A stretch of 64,000 nt of DNA, from NCBI RefSeq assembly GCF_022539315.1, contig NC_066336.1:1616600-1680599 (forward strand). Reading direction: 5' to 3'. Made by a program: the position numbers and the translations under genes. The notes beneath the pieces were generated by a model. That model was not told where the DNA came from. It saw only the letters and a list, made by a program, of their open reading frames with translations, and did not search any database. This stretch comes from Serinus canaria (taxonomy: Eukaryota > Chordata > Aves > Passeriformes > Fringillidae). How positions within the stretch are numbered: position 1 is the stretch's first letter; every line of letters begins with the position of its first letter. This document shows, piece by piece, positions 21,616-30,899 of the stretch.

Positions 21616-21740
21616 TGCAAGGATGGGATTGGAGGTGGCCTGGAATGGGAGCAGAGCGTGCAGGAGGGAAGGCAGAGGATCTGCAGCAGCCCAGCGTGCT
21701 CCTGCTGCACGTGGAGTGAGAATCTCCGCAGCCTGCCACC
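21616..21740. repeat. dispersed duplicate, copy 2
   Basis: Matches 18276-18400 through GGAGGTGGCCTGGAATGGGA and AGGCAGAGGATCTGCAGCA. It lies about 3.3 kb from copy 1, on the other side of the large arrays. Confidence 0.75.
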
Positions 21741-23013
21741 CTCACGGCCCAGCCCAGCCTGCCTGAGTGGCTACAAAGTGGGCTGAGAGCCCCCAGACCT
21801 GGGGGGAAGCTGGGCCAGGGGGATGCATGAGCTGAGACACGTTAAAAGGCAGCAGGAATTAGGGAATGGACAAAAGGAGCCTTGGCAAAGCTTAAAAATT
21901 GAATATTAAATGATGGAAAGGTGCAAAGTAAAGTCATGGAAAAAAATCCCTGCTGTAATCCACTGCTCCAGCTTGCCAAGGAAAGGTGAGCTTTGGGTTC
22001 CAGGTGTGCCAGGAGCTGTGTGACTGCAGGCTGGGCACCAGGCAGTGACATTTCCTAACTCCAGGCTGCACCTCCCACGGGTGGGAAGCAGGGACGGCTC
22101 CCTTTGGGATAACTCACACAAACCATGGGGTGCTTGCACCCTCTGTGCTCTGCCTGCAGATGGGGTGACCCCAAACCCCGGGTCTGGCCCTGCCCAGGGC
22201 AGGAAACGAGATCCAGAGGGATGTGACAGGGACAGGGTGTTGTCCTTTGGCATCCAGCTTAATCACTGTGTAATTATGCCAAAGCACTGGTGGCTCACTG
22301 AGGGACTTCTGCAGGGTCTGTGGAAAAGCTTTTTTTGTAATGGGAACCGAGAGTCTGGAAATTCTCAGGGTAAAAAATATTTCTGGGCTCGGTTAGGAAA
22401 ATCAGGTTTTGGCTGCTGGGAAGCCAGGCATGTTCACCATCTTCTGTCCTGACAGCTTTTGTTTGGGGTTTTTCATTTGTGCAAGGAAAGGGTTTGGCAG
22501 GGAGGGGAGAATCTAATGGCAATGCAGGGAAAAGGAGAAAAAGAAGATTTCTTCACAAAATTTCAGAGAAAAATAACCGGAGTTTTGTTTTGGTTTTTTT
22601 TTTTATTTTTAATTTTCATTTTAAATTGCCTGCTTTGAGCCTGCCTGCTGGAGGGGCTGCCAAAGCCTCCCACCCAGCCCGGGTGTGCTGGGGGCTGCTC
22701 CGTGGGACCGGGGGGATGCCGAGTGCTCCCACCCCTCCCTCCCCCGGGGCCGGGGCCACCGGCAGCTGCTGCCAGCGCTAACCCAGATTCCAGGGACGTC
22801 TTGCTGCTAAATTGGCAGCGTGTAAGAGACGTGTCACCTGGGTGACAGGGTGTCTCTGCCTGCCGGAGTGTTTGAACACAGGAGCTGTGTGCTAAATGCT
22901 CCCATCATTAGGGCTGGGCTGGAGACACCAGCGCCAAAGTTCCCTGGTTGGGAGGAGGATGGAGGCTGGGTTTGGAGTGCACAGGGCAGGGGACAGCCCT
23001 GCCTGGTCACAGT
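21741..23013. other. long unique stretch, no gene recognised
   Basis: Mixed composition, with AT-richer parts at 21840-21960 and 22320-22640 including a T10 run (22586). A GC-rich part at 22660-22770 has several CpG. No protein similarity is recognised. Confidence 0.4.
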
Positions 23014-23187
23014 GCCCAAACCCTGCTGTCCCCATCCCCAAACCCTGCTGTCCCCATCCCAAACCCTGCTGTCCCTGTCCCCAAACCCTGCTGTCCCCAT
23101 CCCCAAACCCTGCTGTCCCCATGTCCAAACCCTGCTGTCCTTGTCCCCAAACCCTGCTGTCCCTGTCCCAAGCTCTGCTGTCCTTGT
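23014..23187. repeat. 22-bp minisatellite, left part
   Basis: Units of CCAAACCCTGCTGTCCCCAT plus CC, about eight copies. The array resumes at 23641 after an LTR-C. Confidence 0.95.
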
Positions 23188-23635
23188 TGCCTTGACAATA
23201 CTGACCCAGAACAGAGACCAGACTGAGCTAGAGAATAAAGCAGGGATTGATTCCAAGGATCTCCTCCATGGATCCACCTTGGGCAGCACCAGAGCCCAGC
23301 CAGGGCTGCACCCAAGATGAACCAAAATGGCCCCAAAATGAACCCAAGATGAACCAAAATGGCCCCAAAATGCACACCTGGTCACAGGGTCTCTCACTTT
23401 TATAAGTTCTGGTCCATTTGCATATTGGGGTTAATTGTCCAGTTAGATTTAGGTTATAAAGTCCTACCCTGCTTGTTTTTCTCTTTCCAGCCCACGGGGT
23501 TTGTGCTCATGGGCTGAGATTTGGGTGCCCAACTGGGGCAGGAATTGTTTTGTCTCCCTGCTCTGTGCACAGAGCTCTCCATCCCATGTGAAGCCCAGAC
23601 CCACACACTAAAGCAGAATCTGAAAAACCTGAGGC
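23188..23635 (-). mobile_element. LTR-C inserted in the 22-bp array
   Basis: It begins TGCCTTGACAATACTGACC and ends AAACCTGAGGCA on the plus strand. It shares AGAATAAAGC, ACTTTTATAAGTTCTGGTCC and GCATATTGGGGTTAATTG with the other LTR-C copies. An internal 31-bp duplication (GATGAACCAAAATGGCCCCA) is at 23310-23370. Related minisatellite sequence lies on both sides. Confidence 0.8.
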
Positions 23636-23640
23636 ATCAC

Positions 23641-23704
23641 CCATGCCCAAACCCTGCCATCCCTGCCCCCAAACCCAGCTGTCCCCATCCCCAAACCCTC
23701 CTGG
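23641..23704. repeat. 22-bp minisatellite, right part
   Basis: About three diverged units (CCAAACCCTGCCATCCCTGC and CCAAACCCAGCTGTCCCCAT) resume after the LTR-C. Confidence 0.85.
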
Positions 23705-24739
23705 CCACATCTGGCTGGAGTTTCAGCATCTCTCCAGGAGCACATCCTTGCTCTCCTGCCCATCTCCAGGCTCCTGGAGGCTGGTGGGAGCTCTCTTCTG
23801 CCGAGGAGCGAAGCAGGCAGCAATTAATGGTCCCTTTTATTGAGAAATAGCTGAGCAGCCGCAGCCCCAGGCTGGAGTCGGAGCCGGCCCTGCGGTCGCG
23901 GGGGGTCCCTGGGGGGATGCAGATGCCGGGCGGGAGGAGCCGGGTGTCTCGGCCGCAGATGGGGACGGAGCGGGGAAGCCGAGGAGACAACCGGAGACAG
24001 CCACAAGGGTAACCTGACCCCGGGGACGGCGCTCCCGGCGGCGAGAGGGAGGCTGGGCTGGCGATGGAGAAGCCGCTTCCCCCTCCTGAGCCCCTTGCAG
24101 GGCTTTGTGAGAGGGGCCGGGACAAAGGGCTGTCTGTCCCCTCTGCAGTGTGACAAGGTAGCACAGGTCCGTGTCTCAGGGATGGCAGCACCACAGGGGA
24201 TTTGCAGTCTGGTGGGATCATTCACATATGGCACTTGTGGTGCCCTCTGTGCCCACCTTCAGGGGGACCTGGAGCGTCCCGGTGGGTGGGTGACACCAGT
24301 GGTGGCTGCTCCAGCCCTGTCCTGCCTCTTCTTTGGAGAAGCAGCACCCACCACTGCCAGCCCTTGCCCTCTGAGGCTCCTCCAAGCTGCTTCCAGGGGC
24401 CCTTCCCCACCCTCCCTGCCCAGGGGGGGTTGTTCATCGTGCTTGTGAACCCAAGGCAGTGGATCCAGCCCAGCTCCCTCCTCTCCAGCAGGCAGACATG
24501 GAGCCAGCCCTTGTCCGTGTCCCAGCTCCCCAGAGAACACTCCAGGCACTGACCCACTCTGCAGGACAGCACATCTGCAGGGGGACAGGGGGACAGGGGG
24601 ACAGGGGGACAGGCTGTGTCCCCCCACGTGAGCAGGAGCCCCAGGCTGCAGCAGCACCATCACAGCACGTCACCTCTGCTCCCAGCAGGGACAGTCCCAG
24701 GCCCCCCAGGGAGGGACAGGAGGCCACGTCGTTGTGATG
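23705..24739. other. unique stretch with CpG-dense core
   Basis: The part 23865-24075 is clearly richer in CpG than its surroundings (GGTCGCGGGG, GGAGCCGGGTGTCTCGGCCG, GGACGGCGCTCCCGGCGGCG) and could be a small CpG island or an unmethylated regulatory site. A GGGGGACAG microrepeat (4 units) is at 24577-24612. No exon is recognised. Confidence 0.4.
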
Positions 24740-24886
24740 GCTCCAGCCACGCTGTGCTGGGCACTGGTGAGGCCACACCTCTGGTCCTGGGGTCTGCTCT
24801 GGGCCCCTCATGATAAGAAGGGCCTGGAGGGGCTGAGGGTGTCCAGGGAAGGGAAGGGAGCAGGGATGGGGCTGGAGCCCCAGGAA
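24740..24886 (+). mobile_element. CR1 LINE, left part of an interrupted copy
   Basis: GGCACTGGTGAGGCCACACC and GGGCCTGGAGGGGCTGAGGG follow the CR1 3' region in order on the plus strand. Homology breaks after CTGGAGCCCCAGGAA and resumes at 25612 with the same 15 bp. Confidence 0.75.
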
Positions 24887-25611
24887 AGCTTACTATTTTC
24901 AACCTCAACCCCCTCTATTCAATACCTAAATCTACCCCCCCCCTCCGCCGTCGCCCCCGATCCTCCCCCAACTTTTCATCTATCACATCTGCCACTCCCA
25001 CTCCTACTCCCCCCCTCCTTCACTATCATTTCGTCTTTTTTTGTTCCCCACCATCCCTCCCCCAGAACCTCCTTTACCGCTCATTTGCCCCCCACCCTAT
25101 CGTCTTACCGTCTCCATTCCTCCCCCCAGTCAACCACCCACCCCCCTCTGCCTTCCACCTCCCCTCTTCTTATCTATTAACCCTCTTCTCCCCCCTCCCC
25201 TCCCCACCCCCCTCCCCTACCTACACAAATGCCCTCCCACCATCTTCCCCCCCCCTTCCCATCCCCCCCCAGCCCCCCTCATTCTTCCCTCCCCCTTACC
25301 ACACCCCATCCCTCACTCCTCCCCCTCCTTCTCCATTCCCTAGGCACAATTCCCCCCGTTCCTCACCAACAATGTTCATGTCATTCTTCCCCCACTAATC
25401 TTCCATCCTTCCCATCCAAACCCCTTCCCCTGTCCCCTCTAAAATTTCTTCGCCCGCCCTTGTACTAATATCCCACGACCCTATTTCATGCCTAACCCCA
25501 CTTCCCCTCTATTCTTCTTTTTCACTCCCTTCCACAATCCCCCTACCATCCGCCTCCCCCCCTCTCCCCCCCCCATCCCCGGCTATTTACTTGCAGGGGA
25601 GCTGGAAGGGT
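24887..25611. other. almost G-free pyrimidine-rich block inside CR1
   Basis: About 0.7 kb of C-dominated sequence with T and some A and very few G on the plus strand, with no clear period. It is bounded by the 15-bp direct repeat CTGGAGCCCCAGGAA (24872 and 25612). The long C runs could form i-motif or triplex structures. It might equally be a badly read or badly assembled low-complexity tract. Confidence 0.8.
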
Positions 25612-26065
25612 CTGGAGCCCCAGGAAGAGGCTGAGGGAGCTGGAAGGGTCTGCGAGCGTTCCTGAGGGAGTCTGGTAAGGGGGCTCAGCCTGGAGCACAG
25701 TAGGCTCCGGGGGGACCTTGGGGCTCTGCACAGCTCCTGCCAGGAGGGGACTAATAGCCGGGGGGTCGAAGCGGTGCTCCAGGGAGCAGGGGACAGGAGG
25801 AAGAGGGAACGGCCCTCTGCCAGCTTGTGTCAGAGGAGGTTCAGGGTGTGACATTATGGGAAGTGTTTCTTCACTCAAAGAGTGAATCCAAGCCCTGGCA
25901 CCGAATGCCCAGGCCGTGGTGAAATCACCAGCCCTGGAAGGGACGCAAGAAATGAGTACGACATGGCACCGAGTGATATGGTTTAGAGGTTCTACGGGAG
26001 ATCAGTGGATTTAGTGGAGCTCGCAGGTCTTTCCCAGACCTGAAATGATTCTGTGATTTCTTCTG
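25612..26065 (+). mobile_element. CR1 LINE, right part and 3' end
   Basis: The sequence continues the CR1 with GGGGCTCTGCACAGCTCCTG, GGAAGTGTTTCTTCACTCA and a decayed terminus ending GAAATGATTCTGTGATTTC. It parallels the plus-strand CR1 at 61800-62142. A 37-bp duplication (GAGCTGGAAGGGTCTG at 25600 and 25637) marks the left edge. Confidence 0.75.
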
Positions 26066-26189
26066 GAGCTGGCACACATCAGCCAGGTCCGGGTCTGCTT
26101 CCTCTGCAGCTGGAGCCCTGGGCACCTGCCCAGCCCTGCTCCAGGCTGCAGCTGGATGGGAAGGAGGCACAGGCCCCAGCCCGGAGTCT

Positions 26190-26395
26190 CAGGGAGGTGT
26201 TATTCTGCTCATTGCTCACAAATACTAATTGGCCCAGAGTTATAATATTGCCACTGCGGTCCCATATCTGGAGCAAATTACTGCCAGTACCCACCAGCAG
26301 AACTATTGCAGTTTCCCCTAATCAGTGCATTATCCTAATTGGGACCGAGTGTGTTTATAGATCCAGGACGTTAATCTTTCCTTCCTAGCCCCCTC
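26190..26395. other. candidate conserved noncoding element
   Basis: The island contains ACAAATACTAATTGGCCCAG, GAGTTATAATATTGCC, CCCTAATCAGTGCATTATCC and TAATTGGGACC. Two ATTGG boxes and several TAAT cores lie in single-copy-looking, AT-richer sequence. Function is inferred. Confidence 0.45.
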
Positions 26396-26638
26396 TCCCT
26401 CCCCCTGGAGCCGCTCCTCCCTGCTCAGCTCTCCTAGCCCAAGGCTGCTCCCTGTGCCCAGCGGCTGGGGCACCCTGTGGTTCAGCCCAGATGGACCCAT
26501 GTCTTGGGCTGGCCGCATGCTCCATCCAGAGGGAAGATCCTGGCTGTAGGAAGTGTGGGAGCCCAGGTCTGTGGATGTGGAGGTGGGACCCCAAGCAGGA
26601 CTGTGCAGGACGAAGAGCTGGGTCCTTGCCTGCATGGG

Positions 26639-26882
26639 TGGTCAGCAGCACCTCCAGGGACAGGAGCTGGTCCATGCCCTGCACCTGTGGCCATCAGCAC
26701 CTCAGGACAGGAGCTGGTCCATGCCCTTGCACCTTGTTGGCCATCAGCACCATCCCGGACAGGAGCGGGTCCATTGCCCTGCCCTGTGGCCATCAGCACC
26801 TCCAGGCTCGGGAGCTGGGTCCATGCCCGGCATGGGTGGCCATTCAGCACCTCCAGGATGGGAGCTGCTCCTGACCCTGCAG
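26639..26882. repeat. 48-bp minisatellite, left of the RPS27A copy
   Basis: About five diverged units of GTGGCCATCAGCACCTCCAG plus GACAGGAGCTGGTCCATGCCCTGCAC. The same unit resumes at 27489 beyond the pseudogene. Confidence 0.9.
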
Positions 26883-26925
26883 GTAAGCCTGACAGTGCCG
26901 CCATGCTGCCCCTGCCCTCCTCACC

Positions 26926-27477
26926 ATGCAGATCTCCATGGAAGACCATCCTGGGGCAAAACCATCACCTTGAGGCGGAACCTTCTGATACTGCAGACTG
27001 TGAGATCCAGGAATAGGAGAAGCACCCCTCCAGAATCAGCAGCAGCTGATCTTTCCTGGGAAGCAGCTGGAGGATGGGATTCACACATTGTCGCAACCTG
27101 ACCACCATTAAACAAAGAATCCATCCTTTACCTGAGGCTGCGACGTGGTGATGGTGCGGAGAAGAGTAAGGAGAATAGAAGCAGAGAAGAAGAAGACGAA
27201 GAAGAAAGAGAAGAAGAAGAGAGAAGAGAAGAAGAGAAGAAGAGCAGAGAAGAAGAAGAACGAAGAAGAAGAAGAACGAAGAAGAAAGAGAGCGAAAAGT
27301 CTTACACGACTCCCAAGAAGATGCAAGCATAAGAGAAAAGAAGGTTAAGCTTGCGTGCTCAATAGTCCTACCCGGTGGATGAGAACAGCAAGATCAGCCA
27401 CCTGCACCAGGAGTGCCCCTCAGAGGAGTGTGGGGCTGGAGTCTTCATGGCCAGGCACTTTGACCGACACTGCTGTG
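26926..27477 (+). pseudogene. RPS27A: processed pseudogene of ubiquitin-ribosomal protein S27a
   Basis: The parent gene encodes ubiquitin fused to the 40S protein S27a. Here a decayed start ATGCAGATC (26926) leads to GKTITL, then after a 1-bp change EPSDT, then QQLIFPGKQLEDG, then LNKESILYLRLRRGDG for the ubiquitin C-terminus (to about 27155). S27a follows: a lysine-codon tract swollen into (GAA)n, SYTTPKK (27300), [13 protein letters not shown] and [20 protein letters not shown] (ending about 27477). Several frameshifts and stops break the frame. The last 15 or so codons are missing. The order is continuous without the introns of the vertebrate gene, so retroposition is inferred. No poly(A) tail is visible. 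Confidence 0.9.
27158..27297 (+). repeat. imperfect (GAA)n tract
   Basis: About 140 bp of GAA/AAG triplets with scattered GAC, AGAG and AACG breaks. It sits where the RPS27A copy should encode the lysine-arginine-rich start of S27a, so expansion from those AAG codons is the simplest origin (inference). Confidence 0.9.
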
Positions 27478-27488
27478 ACACTGCACAT

Positions 27489-27710
27489 GTGGCCCTCAGC
27501 ACCTCCAGGACAGGGGCTGGTCCATGCCCTGCACGTGTGGCCCTCAGCACCTCCAGGACAGGAACTGGTCCATGCACTGCATGTGTGGCCATCAGCACCT
27601 CCAGGACAGGCACTGGTCCTTGCCCTGCATGTGTGGCCATCAGCACCTCCAGGACAGGCACTGGTCCTTGCCCTGCACGTGTGGCCATCAGCACCTCCCA
27701 GGTGCCTGGA
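27489..27710. repeat. 48-bp minisatellite, right of the RPS27A copy
   Basis: Units start at 27489, 27537 and 27585 and continue to about 27710, with GTGGCCATCAGCACCTCCAG and GACAGGCACTGGTCCTTGCC. These units are more uniform than those on the left. Confidence 0.95.
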
Positions 27711-28379
27711 GGCAGCAGGATGGATGGAACACTTTGGCTGTTCCTTCTGCTGGGACAGAAATCTGCTGTGGGGGGAGTTAATTGCACAGTCTGCTATTTA
27801 CACCCGGCTCCTCTTGCTCTGGAAAGCTTCTTCCCTGCTGCAGCCATCTGGGCCTTGGAGCCCGGAGCTGGTGGCTGTTTGGGGGTGACTCAATGGGTTG
27901 AAGGAGAGGAGCATCTTCTCCTCCAGCTCCTGGAGCAGAGCTGGGAGCTGCCTCCGCATCCCTCTGCGTCACCAGGGACCCCACTCCTCGCCAGCCCTAC
28001 TTCCCCTGGGCACCCTGGGCCTGCCCAGGTGATGCCCAGAGCAGGCAGAGCCAGGCTGGCACCAAAACCAGCCTCTGCCACAGCCCTTTGGGCCACAGGC
28101 TGGGGACAAAGTGGGTCCCACATGGAGCCCTGGCAAGGAGGGCTGAAGCTGGGGGACAGAGCAGGCTTGCAGCCCCCCAGGACAACCCAGCCCCTGTCTA
28201 CAGCAGGAGATCTGTGACTGCTTTGTGACAGGGAAAGCACAACCATGTGTCTTTTAGAGCTGGCCTGGAAACAAAAATCCCTGGAAATTCTAATAAATGA
28301 AGAAACGGGAGGGGGAATTTTTAGGGTGGTGGTTACACCAAAGGTTTGGCTGTGCCCAAACCAATGCATTTCCTTCCAA
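27711..28379. other. unique stretch, no gene recognised
   Basis: GC-rich, non-repetitive sequence becoming AT-richer after 28260. No gene is recognised. Confidence 0.4.
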
Positions 28380-28610
28380 CCACAGCCATTTCACAGAAAT
28401 TTCTCTTGATGTTTAGCAAAACAAAATTAAGGGAAACTTTGAAACAAAGTCATTTGGATGAGGGAAAAAAAAAATCAAAACATTTCAATCTGAATAGACT
28501 GAAATGAAATGTTTTGATCTTTTGGGGTTTTTTTCCCTCCAAACAAACCATTCAGCATAATCGACACATTCATCCAGAACCTTTTGGTGTTGTCAAATCT
28601 CAATTTTTGT
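28380..28610. repeat. AT-rich palindromic (MITE-like) sequence
   Basis: AATCAAAACATTTCA (28473-28487) pairs with TGAAATGTTTTGAT (28505-28518) around a 17-nt loop, and GAGGGAAAAAAAA on the left faces TTTTTTTCCCTCC on the right. The structure suggests an old palindromic element or a hairpin. The TTTC/GAAA wording resembles 14300-14592. Confidence 0.5.
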
Positions 28611-28939
28611 TTTTATATATTAAAAAAAACCCTGAGCCCTCCCAGCTCTAGCCAGCCTGGCTGGTTAGAGTCCCTTGCAGGCAGAGATGTCTCCTCAGTG
28701 GGAGCTCCGTGGTGGCTTTGGAGGGACCCTCCTGGGTGGCTGTGAGCCCTGAGGGGAGAAATTCCTCCCTGTGGAACAGAGAGTAGCATCAGAGCCAGGC
28801 TGGAGCTCAGCCCTCACCCTCCTGCCCAGCCCACAGCGGGACCCGGTGGCCAAGGGCCAGCCTGCCACAGGGGGGACACGGCCAGGCCACCCTGGGAGGG
28901 ATGAGCCAGGTGAAAGCCGCTCCCCTGGGCCCCGGCAGG
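28611..28939. other. unique sequence, nothing recognised
   Basis: GC-rich spacer. No gene is recognised. Confidence 0.4.
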
Positions 28940-29135
28940 TGAGAGAGCAGAGCGATGCAATCAATAGCGCTAATTGCAAAGGCAATGTCTAGCAGAAATA
29001 AGATGGTTATTCTGCATCACTGGGCACTCTTACAATCAAATTGTCCACAGACAATTAGCTGAGCAGGAGAAATAGGAATTAGGTTTCTAATTGTTCTGCT
29101 GGTGAAAGGCATTTCGGAGCGCTCGGAGGAGCGGA
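28940..29135. other. candidate conserved noncoding element
   Basis: The island holds GCAATCAATAGCGCTAATTG, CTTACAATCAAATTGTCCAC, AGACAATTAGCTGAGC and TAGGTTTCTAATTGTTCTGC. It has four TAATTG/CAATTA-type cores in under 150 bp. Repeats are absent. Inference from composition and motif density. Confidence 0.5.
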
Positions 29136-29354
29136 GGAGGGAGAGGTTTGCGTCTGTGCCGGGCTGCAGAGCTGCCATCCCTGCTGTCACTCCCAGAGGG
29201 ATAACCGAGCCAGGCAACGGGGGCTGCAGCTGGGAGCTACAGACGGCTTCTTGGGCGGCTTTGGCCAATGCTCCTCTCTCACGGCTGGGTTATTTATTCC
29301 TTTCCTTCCGAGCAGGCAGCGCTCCACGCCGCTCGCTGGGCGCTGGCACCGCGC

Positions 29355-29865
29355 TCCTGCACAGCCCTGGAGCTGGGTGGGCAGTGTGGGCAGTGGGGTT
29401 GGTGTGGGCATCCCCGGGCTCAGCCCAGGCTCAGGACAGCCATCACCCACCCACCTGAGGTGCCACCTGTGCTGTGTGACAAGGCGGAGGGGCAGGAGCT
29501 GAGCCACTGTCCCCAGATACCCATGCTGTGACTCCTCCTGCACAGCCCTGGGCATCCCCAGGCTCAGGACAGCCCCAGCCACCATCCACCCACCTGAGGG
29601 ATCACCTGAGAGACCACCTGAGGGACCACCTGCATCCATCAGCGCCATGTGACAAGGCGGAGGGGCAGGAGCTAAGCTGCTGTCCCCAGATGGCCATGCT
29701 GTGACTCCTCCTGCACAGCCCTGGGCATCCCCAGGCTCAGGACAGCCCCAGCCACCATCCCCCCACCTGAGGGATCACCTGAGGGACCACCTGCATCCAG
29801 CAGCGCCGTGTGACAAGGCAGGAGCCCAGCTGCTGTCCCCAGCTGCCCGTGCCGTGACTCTCACT
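29355..29865. repeat. long-unit tandem repeat, 3 units of 135-180 bp
   Basis: Units beginning CATCCCCAGGCTCAGGACAG (29410, 29552 and 29727 region) end with GTGACTCCTCCTGCACAGCC. The middle unit has an extra internal duplication of GGGATCACCTGAGAGACCAC-type words. Copies share GTGTGACAAGGCGGAGGGGC. Confidence 0.85.
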
Positions 29866-30103
29866 GGCTGGCACGCTGAGGGCGGGGGAGGCAGCCCTGG
29901 ATGGATGCTGTGGCTGCTGTTAATGCTGCTTTGACTCATGCAGGTGGGTGTGTGCGGCTCGGAGGAGCCTCCTGCTGCCGCAGCTCCCGGGCTGCTCCTG
30001 AGGACAACGGGGAGCCCTCCCGCCTCACCGGGTTTATGACCACCCCAGACATAGGAAGGAATGATGTGCATCTGACTCCATGATATCAGGAGGCTAATTA
30101 ATT

Positions 30104-30164
30104 ACTTTATTATGCTATATTATATTACATTATACTATATTAAAGAGATACATTCTATACTATA
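30104..30164. repeat. AT-rich simple sequence
   Basis: TATATTA/TATACTATAT words of irregular period. The LTR-B at 30165 inserted into it, since TACTATA recurs beyond the LTR at 30902. Confidence 0.8.
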
Positions 30165-30899
30165 TGTCCTGGTTCAGGGCAAATTTGGGAGAAAACCCCC
30201 CAAGGGGCCCCTCCCTAAAGCAAACCCACACGGCCCCTCCCCACAGCCGGTTTGGGAAGGATTCCCCAGAGAGAAGAGGACAGAACCTGTTTGTTTAACA
30301 GGCACAGCACCCCCAGCACACAGAATGAACAATTCCGGTGACACCGCTCTGTCACGCTCTGACAAAGGTGACAAAGTCAGAAAGTCTCTCTGGGGTGGTG
30401 GCTCTGTGATCAGTCCCTCCGGCGCTGGGGCAGCTGCTGCAGCCACAAGGTGCCAACTCTGGGTGTTTGCCAGGGCCCAGTCTGGAGCAGGCTCGAGTGG
30501 GTCCAAAAAAGGGAAAGGAAAACAGTCCAGGGAAAAATTCAGACTGTTTAGCTAAACTGACTGATGAGCAGGAGCAAAGCAAGAGCAAAGCAGGAGCAAG
30601 AGTAAGAGCAAATCAAAAGCAGGAGCTGCACTCTGTACTGCCCTGTCTGTGTGTCCTGCCAGCTGTGGGGGAGCACCTGATACAAAACAAACAAAACAAA
30701 CAAAACAAAACAAAACACAACAAAACAACAAACAACAAAACAAAACAAAACAAAACAAAACAAAACAAAACAAAACAAAACAAAACAAAACAAAACAAAT
30801 ATTCTCTCTTCAGCCAGTCTAGAAGGCACAGAACATCAAATCCAGCATAAAACAGAACACACAACTGGGGATACAAGCATCATAACCTCACCCAGGACA
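30165..30899 (-). mobile_element. LTR-B solo LTR with (CAAAA)n expansion
   Basis: It begins TGTCCTGGTTCAGGGC and ends CCTCACCCAGGACA on the plus strand. TACTATA flanks it at 30158 and, two bases after the end, at 30902, an imperfect target-site duplication. It is almost identical to 14791-15431 except for a long AAAAC tract at 30682-30798. Confidence 0.85.
30682..30798. repeat. (AAAAC)n microsatellite within LTR-B
   Basis: About 115 bp of CAAAA/ACAAA units. The sister LTR at 15314 has only about three units, so expansion happened after insertion or within this lineage. Confidence 0.95.

Noticed and set aside
27145..27348. Lys/Glu-rich plus-strand frame over the GAA tract as a nuclear protein exon
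   Set aside because: It is the expanded lysine-codon region of the RPS27A pseudogene, in a frame broken on both sides.
26926..27477. A functional RPS27A gene
   Set aside because: Ubiquitin is almost invariant in vertebrates, while this copy has frameshifts, in-frame stops, many substitutions and no C-terminal end.
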